From JAGLON01 sp041394985 (GTDB lineage: Bacteria; Zixibacteria; MSB-5A5; GN15; JAAZOE01): a DNA stretch of 64,000 nt. A program made the translations under genes and the position numbers. Shown here piece by piece: positions 17,301 to 26,430 of this stretch (positions are counted from its first letter, which is position 1; each line of letters opens with the position of its first letter). The notes under the pieces are model-generated. The model saw only the letters and a list, made by a program, of their open reading frames with translations, was not told the DNA's origin and did no database searches. The stretch spans positions 2,976,001-3,040,000 of the forward strand of contig JAWLBI010000001.1 in the NCBI GenBank assembly GCA_041394985.1. Reading direction: 5' to 3'.

Positions 17301-20300
17301 GTCAAAGTCGGCAATTGGAGCGCCAATTACCGTAATATTTTGGTCTTTAGTCACAATAATGTCGCCGTCAGCCTCGACTGCGGTCATTGTAACAGTAAAG
17401 GTACCGGCGTTGGCATACGTGTGCGTGACATATTGACCTGAGGCGGTATCAAAGATACCCGAGGCGGGATCTCCAAAGTTCCATTTCCATGCAGTGATAT
17501 CACAGGCACCCAATGATGAACCGGCGAACGTTACAGTGATATGTCCGCAACCTGAAGTCGGCTCCGCAGTGAAATCCGCTGTACAGGTATCGCTGACCTG
17601 AATATACTCAGTCTTCCTCTCGGTATCCGAGCCGCACTGGTCAGTGACAACCAGTGTGACAGCATAGAGACCGGCGGCAGTATATTCGTGTGTCGGATTC
17701 TGCGCGTTTGATGTCGCACCGTCACCGAAATCCCATGCCCAGCTCAGAATCGTAAACGGGCTGGTGGATTGGTCGGTGAATGATACCATCAGCGGGCTGC
17801 CGCCGCTCCGCGGTGTAGCCGAGAAGTCGGCAGTCGGGCCGCCGTATATGGTAACATAGTCGGCTTGCGAATAGGTATTGCTGCCGCAATCGTTGGTGAC
17901 GGTCAGCGTAATAGTATATGAACCCGGCGACGAATAGGCGTGTGTCGGATTCTGAATATCTGATGTCGCGCCATCACCGAAATCCCATGACCAGGTGTCG
18001 GCATTGGATGAGGCATCGTAGAAGTACATATCGGTGTTCACGCAGCCACGATTGACTTCCATATTGAAGTCGGCAATCGGGGCAGGCGAAACCGTAATGT
18101 ACTCATACTTCGTCTCAGTGTCGTAGCCGCACGGATTCGTGACGGTCAATGACACGGCGTATATGCCTGCCGTCGTATAGGTATGGGTCGGATTCTGGAC
18201 AGTCGAAGTCGCACCGTCGCCGAAATCCCAAATCCAGGTCAGGGCATGAGTCGAATTATCCGCGAACGCGACTTCGCCGCCGGTGCAAATAGAGCGAGGC
18301 TTGGCAGAGAAATCGGCGATTGGAGTTTCGAGAATAACAAGGTATTCGGTTTTTGTTTCCGTATCGTCACCGCAGTCATTCGTTGCAGTTAACGAAATCG
18401 TATACGTTCCTGCCGCCGCATAAGTATGGGTCGGATTCGGATCGGTTGACGTGGTCCCGTCACCGAAGTTCCAGAGATAGGTATCTCCGTAGGACGATTG
18501 ATTATCGAATTCAATCGGCGTATTCACGCAGAACTGCGTGCCGTCGGTCGTGAAATCGGCTATCGGTGTCGGATTTATTGTCAGGTAGTTAACTTTCGTT
18601 TCCGTATCATCACCGCAGGCATTCGTTACCGTCAAAGAAACGGTATACGTCCCGGGCGACGTGTAGGCATGATACGGGTACCGTTCGGTTGAAGTCGCGC
18701 CGTCGCCGAAATCCCAAGACCATGTTGTGGCATCCTGAGAGTCATCGTTGAATGCGACCGAATCGCCGGTGCAGAAGGTATAAGAATATGTGTAAAAATC
18801 GGCAATCGGGTTGGATCGAACGACAACGTAATATGACTTCATCGTCGTATCTGCGCCGCATTCATTGGCGGCCATCAGTGTCACCGTGTATCGACCGGCA
18901 GTCGAATACGTATGGCTCGGATTCGTTTCACTCGAGGATGAACCGTCGCCGAAATGCCATTGATAGGCATATGCATTGGTCGACAGATTCGTGAATGATA
19001 CGGACTGCCCGGCACAAATATCAAGCGGATCACCGATGAAATCGGCAACCGGCATACCCACTTCGGTAATAGTTACGGGGTGTTCGATGCCGTCTGTACC
19101 GCAATCGTTGGTAACGACTAACCTAATCGTATAGGTACCGGTGGCGGCGTAGGTGTGCGTGCCGGGACTGGCGGAGGTCGACGTTTCGCCATCGCCGAAA
19201 TCCCAGGAATAGCTCTTTCCATTCTGCGACAAATTGGTCAGCGTCACGACATTCGATTCACATCCATCGTTAACACTGGTAGTAAATTCCGCGGTGGGAG
19301 TCGGATCTACCCATACTGTCTTCTCCTTTATCGGATTGCCGCAGATACCGAAGGCCTGCAAGCTGACGGTGTAGGTACCGGCAGCAGTATAGGAGTGACT
19401 CGGGCTCTCATCGGTCGATGTCACACCATCCCCGAAATCCCAGGAATAGCTGCTCGCGTGCTCGGATTCATTCGTGAAGCTGATCGTTTTCCCTATGCAG
19501 ATTTCATCATCGCTCATCGAGAAATCTGAGACTGTCGGCGGATAGATGATGATGTATTCGAACTTCGTTTCGGTATCGCTGCCGCAATTGTTCGAAACAG
19601 CCAGCGAGACGGAATATGTACCGGCTGCAGCATAGGTATGATTCGGATTTTCGGCGGTAGATGTCGATCCGTCGCCGAAGTCCCAGCTGAATGTTGTCGC
19701 ATTTTTGGATTCGGATTCGAAATAGATTGGAATTCCGAGGCATTCACTTCGACTAATGGCGCTGAAATCGGCCGTCGGTTCCGGCTGCACATAGATGTAG
19801 AAATCCCTGGTCAGCGTGTCGTCGCCGCATTCACCGTAGGCAATGAGTGACACATCGTGTTCGCCGTAACTAGAATAGCTGTGCGACGGATTAGTCTCTG
19901 TTGACGTCGTTCCGTCACCGAAATACCAGAGGTAACTGTAGGCATCCTGCGAGTTATTATCGAACTGCACCGGTTGGTCGATGCAAACAGTTCTATTATC
20001 GGCATCGAAATCGGCAGTAGGATATCCCAGGACATGAATCGTAACCTGGTAGTCACTGTCGCCGCAATCATTCCCCACAGTCAGGATTACATCATAGTAT
20101 CCCGGTGTCGTAAATGTATGCGAGGGGTTCTGTTCGGTCGAGGTCTGCCCCGATTCGAAGCGCCAGTGATAGGAATCGGCGCCCGTAGAAAAATCAGTGA
20201 AGTGCACGGTCAACGGGGCACAGCCTTCGTAGAGGCTTGGACTGAACAGAGCTTCCGGCGGTGCGGTAACCGTGATGAAGTCGATCTTTGACATCTGGTC

Positions 20301-22160
20301 GCCATTGCAGTCATTGTGCACCTGGAGCGATACGGTATAGGTACCGGGGGCGGTGTATCTGTGTTCAGGATTTCGTTCGACGGCTGTTTCACCGTCGCCG
20401 AAAGACCAGTACCAGTAGGTGGCATTAGTGGATTGGTCAGTAAACTGAACCAGCTCATTGACGCAGGCCTTATTCGGGCCGGTGAAGTCGATTGTCACTT
20501 CTTCGAGAATCGTGATTTTCTCGGGATGGGTATATTCATCGCTACCGCAGGCATTACTCGCCGTCAGTGTCACCGTATAGGTTCCCGGCTGACTGTAGGC
20601 ATGGGTCGGATTTTCCTCGATCGAGGTCGTCCCGTCGCCGAAATCCCATGAGTATGACGTAGCGTACTGTGATTCGTTCGTAAAATCAATCGGTTCATCG
20701 ATACACGGCCGATCCAGTTCATAGTCAAACTGCGCAATTGGCAGTTGGTTGATCGTGATATAGTATTCCTTCGTTTCCGTATCGTCACCGCAGTCATTCA
20801 TCACGGTAAGTGATACCGTATAAGTGCCGGTAGCTGAATAGATGTGACTCGGATTCTGCGCGGTTGATGTACCGCCGTCTCCAAAGTCCCATGACCAGGT
20901 GTCGGCATGCAGGGAGGCATCCGTGAAATGGATTGTCCCATCGACACAACCCTGAGTTGCATCGGCATAAAAATCCGCCGTCGGGCCGGTAATTACGGTG
21001 ATGTACAGCTCTTTGCGTTCGATATCGCGGCCGCAGTTATTGATAGCCGTCAGCGTGACCGTATAGCTGCCCGGATTTACATAGGTGATCGTCGGATTTT
21101 GGGCGGTCGAGGCGACTCCGTTGCCGAAATCCCATACCCAGGATGTCGCATTGGTCGACAGATTCGTAAAGCGGGTCGGAGTACCGGCGCAAACGGTCGT
21201 CTGTGCAACCGAGAAATCAGAGGTCGGTAGCGGTTGAACCGTAATATACTGATCTTTCGTTTCCGAATCGGTGCCGCAGGCATTCGTCACCGTTAAGGTA
21301 ACGGTATACGTACCGGCAATGGTATACATATGAGTCGGGTTTTGATCTATAGAGGTCGAGCCGTCACCGAAGTCCCAGGCCCATGTGTCGGCCAGAGTCG
21401 ATTCATCGGTGAATGCTACTTCGCCGCCGACGCAGAAATTCGTCTGGTCAGCCGAGAAGTCAGCCGTTGGGGGCTCACCGACTTCAATCGTCGTTTCCTT
21501 TGTCTTTATATCTTTGCCGCATTCGTTGCGGACTTCCAGCGAAACCGTATAGGTGCCGGAAGCGGCGTAGGAGTGAGTCGGATTTTGATCCGTCGAAGTC
21601 GTTCCGTCGCCGAAATGCCACAGCCAGGCGGCGGCGTCGACCGAATGATCTTCAAACTGTACCGCTATCGGTGCGCAGCCGCTCTGGTTTAATACCGTAA
21701 AGTCGGCTATCGGATACCCGCGGACGACAATGTAATCCGTTTTGATTCGGGTTTCATTGCCCGCCGCACCGGAAATCTTCAGCGTGACGGTATAGGTACC
21801 GGGAGCGCTGTAGAAGTGCGTCGGATTTTCCTCGTTGGAATAGTTGTCGGATCCGCTGTTGGGATCGCCGAAATTCCATTCCCAGGTGTCGATGCATCCG
21901 ATTGACCAGTCGGTGAACTGGACATCCAGTTCGCCGCAGGCGGCTCGAGGACAGGCGCAGAAATTGGCAACCGGCGTCTCGCAGAGGCTCGGGTCACCGT
22001 CGGGAATTTCATGATTTTCATTGACGAGATAGCTGTCGCATTCCCCTTCGCAGATGCCGGTGGCAAATGCCGGGAGAGACAGCAGGCTGATGAGCCCCAG
22101 TACAAGCAGGAACGTTCTCAGAACGTGCCCGCGCTCTATGATCTGATTATTCTTCATCAT
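14343..22160 (-). CDS. Giant surface protein: 20 PKD repeats, DUF11 repeats, OmpA-like domain
   Basis: The product has 2605 residues. A signal peptide (core LRTFLLVLGLISLLSLPAFA) is followed by about 20 PKD repeats (residues about 60-1695, about 81 residues each, typified by WDFGDGTTS, NPTHTYxxxGTYTV and NxCGxDxETK). Repeats 2-17 each carry one Cys near position 14 and one in NxCG, probably a disulfide. Three DUF11-type domains follow (about 1697-2085), then an SdrD-B-like segment (GSIRGRVIVDCDGDGIADM). Near 2360-2480 is an OmpA-family peptidoglycan-binding domain (RVEGHTDYRPI, ELGEARAKAVVDWL), then a last DUF11-like domain. The AGGAG site overlaps the stop of the preceding barrel gene, 12 bases upstream, so they form one operon. 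A cell-envelope-anchored stalk or adhesin is likely. The OmpA domain is internal, which is unusual. Confidence 0.9.
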   Translation of the reverse strand: MMKNNQIIERGHVLRTFLLVLGLISLLSLPAFATGICEGECDSYLVNENHEIPDGDPSLCETPVANFCACPRAACGELDVQFTDWSIGCIDTWEWNFGDPNSGSDNYSNEENPTHFYSAPGTYTVTLKISGAAGNETRIKTDYIVVRGYPIADFTVLNQSGCAPIAVQFEDHSVDAAAWLWHFGDGTTSTDQNPTHSYAASGTYTVSLEVRNECGKDIKTKETTIEVGEPPTADFSADQTNFCVGGEVAFTDESTLADTWAWDFGDGSTSIDQNPTHMYTIAGTYTVTLTVTNACGTDSETKDQYITVQPLPTSDFSVAQTTVCAGTPTRFTNLSTNATSWVWDFGNGVASTAQNPTITYVNPGSYTVTLTAINNCGRDIERKELYITVITGPTADFYADATQGCVDGTIHFTDASLHADTWSWDFGDGGTSTAQNPSHIYSATGTYTVSLTVMNDCGDDTETKEYYITINQLPIAQFDYELDRPCIDEPIDFTNESQYATSYSWDFGDGTTSIEENPTHAYSQPGTYTVTLTASNACGSDEYTHPEKITILEEVTIDFTGPNKACVNELVQFTDQSTNATYWYWSFGDGETAVERNPEHRYTAPGTYTVSLQVHNDCNGDQMSKIDFITVTAPPEALFSPSLYEGCAPLTVHFTDFSTGADSYHWRFESGQTSTEQNPSHTFTTPGYYDVILTVGNDCGDSDYQVTIHVLGYPTADFDADNRTVCIDQPVQFDNNSQDAYSYLWYFGDGTTSTETNPSHSYSSYGEHDVSLIAYGECGDDTLTRDFYIYVQPEPTADFSAISRSECLGIPIYFESESKNATTFSWDFGDGSTSTAENPNHTYAAAGTYSVSLAVSNNCGSDTETKFEYIIIYPPTVSDFSMSDDEICIGKTISFTNESEHASSYSWDFGDGVTSTDESPSHSYTAAGTYTVSLQAFGICGNPIKEKTVWVDPTPTAEFTTSVNDGCESNVVTLTNLSQNGKSYSWDFGDGETSTSASPGTHTYAATGTYTIRLVVTNDCGTDGIEHPVTITEVGMPVADFIGDPLDICAGQSVSFTNLSTNAYAYQWHFGDGSSSSETNPSHTYSTAGRYTVTLMAANECGADTTMKSYYVVVRSNPIADFYTYSYTFCTGDSVAFNDDSQDATTWSWDFGDGATSTERYPYHAYTSPGTYTVSLTVTNACGDDTETKVNYLTINPTPIADFTTDGTQFCVNTPIEFDNQSSYGDTYLWNFGDGTTSTDPNPTHTYAAAGTYTISLTATNDCGDDTETKTEYLVILETPIADFSAKPRSICTGGEVAFADNSTHALTWIWDFGDGATSTVQNPTHTYTTAGIYAVSLTVTNPCGYDTETKYEYITVSPAPIADFNMEVNRGCVNTDMYFYDASSNADTWSWDFGDGATSDIQNPTHAYSSPGSYTITLTVTNDCGSNTYSQADYVTIYGGPTADFSATPRSGGSPLMVSFTDQSTSPFTILSWAWDFGDGATSNAQNPTHEYTAAGLYAVTLVVTDQCGSDTERKTEYIQVSDTCTADFTAEPTSGCGHITVTFAGSSLGACDITAWKWNFGDPASGIFDTASGQYVTHTYANAGTFTVTMTAVEADGDIIVTKDQNITVIGAPIADFDATPMTGNAPLTVSFTNRSATTSGSIVGYEWDFGDPNSGSDNTSTLEDPQHTFDTDGTYTVSLTTSNECYSDTETKIINVGPSIEVIKEVDRIFAREGEQLTYTLTVRNHGIQALGNILLLDSIPDMTSYIPGSADNGGAYDVVGDRVMWNIAGIAGGSDISVTFKIVLDGPFPRFPSTVMNIASATYDDTNVFAAAVRTVYSNQVETIVDIPLGGDLGVQKEVDAALASPGDILTYTITVINDNNEAATNVVVYDAIPDSTSYVAGSISAGGTYDPTTDSLTWNLGTMNPFESRVVTFQVVIDADIEGNIRIPNTALVLSSLGGDESNEVITSVSTVPMVITKRTSTPSGMVGDLMRFTITIENFAADPFTNVQLIDTMPTGLYYIDGSTLIDGAKAADPTGTNPITWSLGNLPAGATMTVQYSALVSASAHPGLKENVARSTAVQNGIQIYSNRAIARVYIIGETFTGSIRGRVIVDCDGDGIADMDTVPSGIDVYLDDGSHSKVNEKGMFYFSTVRAGERVVALDERDLDGFYIPEGEQSSVFAHVHETGESYIIFRVCPEYAKLDIRKEAAIIPKVKIIKKATLHPEQTLDSLGVLVDYEIEIKSNGLSDPTAVKIVDSFPDNTMLILNKHQVLEPKEDGSRLVYEITAAQERMHQSAYYSLRDLAPGVRRFMTNKIYLEGEVGQFGNLQHAVSEPAEVNVGPFLMVPPQDVNVTLTPALFITSKAELQPPAIPQLEAVADSIQKYADADIRVEGHTDYRPIHTEEFPSNWELGEARAKAVVDWLVDNRDVERDRLKYESFAATRPVVQVGTTSEQLQPNRRTEVIIQAKVAGYVDPALLNPESWVSSTALALTPTNYDTTYEVYETPLEVDLDDSWEVVLVIENSSAIASDAVTLTDILPEGTEYIAGTATMGETAITPTVSGRTIAIAIDNIEPSQTIEVRYRIRAIDGATPTGGGAASIEVTTAQNAKIVQKSNEVVVE

Positions 22161-22172
22161 ATCGGCACGCTC

Positions 22173-24707
22173 CTATATCTTACCCGAAAAACGAACGAAG
22201 ATGCCCTGACCGGTGTATTCCAGGTCAGGATCGTCATCTACGTCGGTTTCGATTCGTTCATAACCCAAAGATACCCGGAACCAGTCCTGGCTGTCGAAGC
22301 CGACCTCCACGCGGGTAAATCTCTTTTCATCATCTAAAGGATCGTTGAGCAGGATCTCCTTGACCGAGCCGCGGGCGAAAATATGCCGCGTGAAGGAGAC
22401 CGAACCACTCAGCAAGGCGATATAGGATGTCGCTTTGATATCATCCGTCGGCGGATAATGCTGCAAATGCCAGCGGCGGATGATTCCTGCCGTAAATTCG
22501 TTCAGGCGATCGCGGTTCCAGTTCACTTTGAAACCGAGATCCCAAATCTTGTCATGATCATTTCTGGAATAGTATTTTGCCGCATGACTGTATTCATTTT
22601 CGAGATTGAATGACAGGTGATGCGTGTAGAAATAGGTCAACTGGGCTTCAGCAAAGTCCGTTATCGTATGAGCAGTCGAATCAGTCGCGGAGTAGTTTCG
22701 GAGATCATGTCGACCGATCTTGCCGAAGGCCTTGATTTTTTCCAGCGGCAGATATTCCACGGCAAAGGTTCCTGATTTGTCGACCTTATATGGATCATCC
22801 TGCCAGAAAGATACCGAATTACCCGGCTGCGTATAGCGTTTATATTCACCGGTCGTCAGGAAATTCAGGTTGTCGTGCGCCCGGTAGGTTACGCTGGCGA
22901 GTGAAATGTCCTGCCGGTCATTGTATGTATCGAGTTCCAAATCGTTTTCCAGAGTGAAGCGCTGACCGAACTTGATGCCGAGTCGCTCGGTCGGTTCGCT
23001 GGTCAGTGTTACCGCGAACTGATTCGTGTTGGCATCATGGTCGCCGGCTAAGGCCTCGTTGCGGAACTGAATTAATTCGTAGTTGGCGTTGTATCCGAAC
23101 CTACCGAGGAAGGCGAAATCTTTGAACGTACCTCGGACATTGCCGATGGCGCGGTTCTGATAATTCTTTTCGTGCGCCTCGTTATCGCGGTCTTTCTTGT
23201 TGCGGCGTTCGAATTTGGCGCCGAAGGCGAATTTTTCGGTGAGATTATTGTCGTATCCGAGGCTGTAAATATCCTGGTTGAGCAGTCCGTCATAGGTGTT
23301 GTAGGTGCCGTTCTTTTCCAGCCCGCGGAGGTTCGTATAGTTTCCGACGATCGTCTGTGATTCGGTCAGGTTGACCGTACCGCCAAGTTCGATTCGCTGC
23401 TGGTTTTTATTGGCGTTCAAGTCGGAGTTCGTGAATGAGCGGAAATCGTCGTCGATGCGCTGGAAGTCGACATTCAACTTGACGTCTTTGATGGCCTCGG
23501 TGACGGCTCCGGCCCGGACGGCCGAGTATGAATCGTCATCGTTCGGGTTTTCGGATCCGGCGGCTTCGAAATAGGCCTTGGTGTGCTCGTCGATTTCGAC
23601 CGAGGCATCACCGGCATACAGATTTTCCGGCTCTTCGATACCGGCGCCGGTTGCATCGTCATCGATGTAGCGTTTGAGATAGGAACCGCTGACTTTAACG
23701 CCATCGACCGGCGATGCTTTGGCTCGGCCGCCGAGGATTTCATCATTGTCATCGCGGAGGTAGTCATAGGTCACGACGATGTAAACGGGGTCACCATTGA
23801 CTGTTTCACTGGCTACCGGCTGGTGCAGGAGAATTCTGCCCTGTAGATAATCCGGTGTATAATCTATATCGCGGGTCAGCGTCGTTGATGAAAGGATGGT
23901 CGTTTCGTCAAAGCGGTCGCGGACTTCGATTTTGACCGTTTCACTGCCTCGGGTAACCGGCGCATTGTCCAGATTAACCGGGCCGGTCGTTCCGTCGGCT
24001 CGGACGCCATAGGCGCTGCCTTCGCGATACGATTTACCTTCCAGTTTACCGCCGACGGCCTCTGCCCCGATCGCCTCATTTTCAGTGTGGACATCGGCAT
24101 AGATACCGAAGAGCGAGCGTTCGTTCAGTGTAAACTTGGCATCCCTAAAGCTTGAGCGCAGTGAACCGCCTTCGATGATGCCGTATTTGTCCGACTGTAA
24201 GCGCATCAGCAGTTCCAATTCGGCGGGTTCCTGCGGGACGGTCAGGAGGCGGGTGTCGAGGTTTTCGAGCTCCCACTGCCGGTTGGGATCATACAATCCC
24301 TTACCGGTAAAGCGCCAGGCTCCCCAGATCGGCTCAGTCGATTCAATCGACATCCGCAGGCGAAAGAGCGAGGGATCGTTCGTCCGATACTCGTCGTCGA
24401 TTCGCGAGTCGATAATCGCGGCGCCGTTAATGGTAAAATCGCCCGTCGTATTTCCATTGGCGAAGAGCGATAGTCTATAATTCGAAGTGAAATCTTTCTT
24501 GAAATCGGGATTGGCTTCCTCGAAGGCGTTGACATTACCGTCGACATCGAGATAATGCAGCGTTACTTCGCCAAACCCAAGCAAAAGTAAATCCTTATCC
24601 TGATTGGATGAATCCTGCCATTTGAATACCTTGGCCGAAGATTGTGAGGCCAGAAGCATCAATAGGGCACAGATTCCAAGAAACAGAAATCTCGGGGTTC
24701 GTTTCAT
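22173..24707 (-). CDS. Putative large outer-membrane beta-barrel protein, partner of the PKD/OmpA giant
   Basis: From the preferred start the product has 844 residues. The signal peptide is KRTPRFLFLGICALLMLLASQSSA cleaved before KVF. The body is a long series of amphipathic strands with acidic turns (for example YRLSLFANGNTTGDFTINGA, FRLRMSIESTEPIWGAWRF). It ends GQGIFVRFSGKI. Near residues 250-310 is a globular insert (KIEVRDRFDETTILSSTTLT, RDIDYTPDYLQGRILLHQPV), a segment I associate with large DUF11/OmpA surface proteins. ATG ending at 24707 is chosen because it directly precedes the signal peptide and AAGG lies nine bases upstream; an upstream frame start at 24770 would add 21 residues without signal-like character. 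It is first in the operon with the PKD giant. A barrel that displays or exports the giant is an inference. Confidence 0.75.
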   Translation of the reverse strand: MKRTPRFLFLGICALLMLLASQSSAKVFKWQDSSNQDKDLLLLGFGEVTLHYLDVDGNVNAFEEANPDFKKDFTSNYRLSLFANGNTTGDFTINGAAIIDSRIDDEYRTNDPSLFRLRMSIESTEPIWGAWRFTGKGLYDPNRQWELENLDTRLLTVPQEPAELELLMRLQSDKYGIIEGGSLRSSFRDAKFTLNERSLFGIYADVHTENEAIGAEAVGGKLEGKSYREGSAYGVRADGTTGPVNLDNAPVTRGSETVKIEVRDRFDETTILSSTTLTRDIDYTPDYLQGRILLHQPVASETVNGDPVYIVVTYDYLRDDNDEILGGRAKASPVDGVKVSGSYLKRYIDDDATGAGIEEPENLYAGDASVEIDEHTKAYFEAAGSENPNDDDSYSAVRAGAVTEAIKDVKLNVDFQRIDDDFRSFTNSDLNANKNQQRIELGGTVNLTESQTIVGNYTNLRGLEKNGTYNTYDGLLNQDIYSLGYDNNLTEKFAFGAKFERRNKKDRDNEAHEKNYQNRAIGNVRGTFKDFAFLGRFGYNANYELIQFRNEALAGDHDANTNQFAVTLTSEPTERLGIKFGQRFTLENDLELDTYNDRQDISLASVTYRAHDNLNFLTTGEYKRYTQPGNSVSFWQDDPYKVDKSGTFAVEYLPLEKIKAFGKIGRHDLRNYSATDSTAHTITDFAEAQLTYFYTHHLSFNLENEYSHAAKYYSRNDHDKIWDLGFKVNWNRDRLNEFTAGIIRRWHLQHYPPTDDIKATSYIALLSGSVSFTRHIFARGSVKEILLNDPLDDEKRFTRVEVGFDSQDWFRVSLGYERIETDVDDDPDLEYTGQGIFVRFSGKI

Positions 24708-25110
24708 GGGAATATACCTTGTGGATGTGTGTATGTTGGTGTTTAATTTTCGATCTAACCGGCTCAACATAAAGCAAACCTTTGCATAAAACGTGAAGAC
24801 ACGTATGTTCAGGCCCTATAGTGCAAAAACCGAACCGGAATCGGGATAATATTGTAAACATTGACTAAAGCGGCGATTTTGAAGGTTTTACATACCCGTT
24901 AGAGGTATGAAGATACAGATAAGCCCGTGCAACTAAATATCTTAATATATATGGTTTGAATTGTAAATAAGAAGGATGAATTCTATCCTTTTTTCAACAA
25001 GTCAGCGGACTGCCAGACCAAAACATGTGCAAAATATTGCAGACACCAGATATGGGCAACTGCATGCATAGGTTGACAGATTCGTTTAGAGTTGTTTGGC
25101 TGTACAGTAA
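24708..25110. other. Intergenic region, no gene seen
   Basis: This separates the barrel gene from the end of the NtrY-like kinase gene. I see no credible ORF. A short inverted repeat (aaggat-7-atcctt, 24972-24990) followed by T residues on the plus strand is a weak terminator-like structure. AT-rich sequence around 24840-24960 probably holds the promoter of the barrel operon, but no convincing -35/-10 pair stood out. Confidence 0.4.
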
Positions 25111-26430
25111 TTATAAATCATCCGCAGTATTCGTGAAGCGAATCCAGAATTCCGTCCTGTTTTTTTCCGGCGTATCCAGACTGAATTGGAAGCCGTGGTT
25201 GGTCAGGATTTCCCGGATCAGGGTCAGGCCAATCCCCTGCCCGTCCGGTTTTGTGGTATAAAATGGAGCAAAGAGGTTGTGTGCAGTCGTATCGTCAATG
25301 CCGGCGCCATCATCGATGACAACCAACTCGGGCGGATCGGCGAATGTCCGAATCGTGATCGTACCCTCGTTTTCGATAGATTCGATGGCATTTTTCGTGA
25401 TATTTACCAGCGCCTGTTCGATTTGGGCGGCATCCATATTAATGATGATTTCTTCAGTGGCAAGTTCCATGTTCCAGTGGATGGTTTTGCCTCGTCCGTT
25501 GCCGCTCATGAGTAATTGTACCGAAGTCAAAAGTCGGTGCAAATCGACGGGGCGCCTGACCGGCGCCGGGACATGGACGACATCGGCAAGATTTGACATA
25601 AACTGGCCGAGGCGATGATTGCGGTTCAATGCCACCCTGAGGCTCTGTTCGAAATCCTCGGCCTCTTCATTGGGCAGTAATTTGGCATATTCAAGCGACG
25701 ACTGCATGATGGAATTGACGGCGCCGACCGAGTTGTTGATCTCATGCGACATCATCCGAATGACTTTTTCATAGGCCTGCTTCTGCGTCGCCATGAATTC
25801 CTTCGTGAGCTCTTCTATCAGGATGAAATGGCGCTGAAATCCTCGATCGAGGAAATGTGATTTCCGACAGCGGTAGGTGGCAACGCCTCGGGCACGGATA
25901 ATAATTGTTTCTCCGGATTTCATGGAACCGAGTTCACTCCAGGGGCGATTGACGATATCCGCCAACGAACAACCAAGCGCCTTGTCCGTGGCGATACCAA
26001 GGATATCGCGGGCCGAGGGATTCAGCATCGAGACTCGCTCGTCATAGTCGAGAATGATGACGCCGAACGGGGATGCGGCAATCAGGCGTTCCAGGAAATA
26101 ATGTTGTTCTCGCTGTTTTAGGCGCTCGGTGCGGAGTTGCTCGATCATACGATTGTAGACAGAGATTAATCGGTCGAGTTCTTTCTGGCCGGTTTCGACG
26201 AACGTCGTGTTAAAATCGCGATCCTTGATCGAATCGACGCCGGCCGAGAGAAGATCGAGCGGCTTAAGGAAGCTCCTGTACAGGCGCAGGGTTACCGCCA
26301 GACTGATCAGAATAAGAATTTCGGCCCCGAGAAAATACCATTTATTAATCTGAAGCAGACCAATTGACAGAACGATCCAGACAACATGAATCGTAACGGC
26401 GAAGACAATATAGCTTCCTCGGAGACTCAT
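25111..26430 (-). CDS. NtrY-like membrane sensor histidine kinase
   Basis: The product has 439 residues. Two N-terminal membrane helices (YIVFAVTIHVVWIVLSIGLL and FLGAEILILISLAVTLRLY) are separated by only a few residues, so there is no sizeable periplasmic sensor. A HAMP-like helix (about 55-105), a PAS domain (about 110-205, FGVIILDYDERVSMLNPSAR) and an H-box (MMSHEINNSVGAVNSIM, about 228) follow. The ATPase domain has an N-box (NITKNAIESI), G1 (VIDDGAGID) and G2 (DGQGIGLTLIREIL). The stop codon of the regulator gene overlaps this start by four bases (ATGA), so the pair is one two-component system. It is the last gene of the efflux operon; the signal is probably membrane or cytoplasmic. Confidence 0.93.
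   Translation of the reverse strand: MSLRGSYIVFAVTIHVVWIVLSIGLLQINKWYFLGAEILILISLAVTLRLYRSFLKPLDLLSAGVDSIKDRDFNTTFVETGQKELDRLISVYNRMIEQLRTERLKQREQHYFLERLIAASPFGVIILDYDERVSMLNPSARDILGIATDKALGCSLADIVNRPWSELGSMKSGETIIIRARGVATYRCRKSHFLDRGFQRHFILIEELTKEFMATQKQAYEKVIRMMSHEINNSVGAVNSIMQSSLEYAKLLPNEEAEDFEQSLRVALNRNHRLGQFMSNLADVVHVPAPVRRPVDLHRLLTSVQLLMSGNGRGKTIHWNMELATEEIIINMDAAQIEQALVNITKNAIESIENEGTITIRTFADPPELVVIDDGAGIDDTTAHNLFAPFYTTKPDGQGIGLTLIREILTNHGFQFSLDTPEKNRTEFWIRFTNTADDL

Noticed and set aside
17000..21800. Regular repetition that might suggest a CRISPR array or satellite DNA
   Set aside because: The period is about 243 bases and follows the protein repeat unit of PKD domains; units diverge in DNA and there are no short identical repeats with unique spacers.
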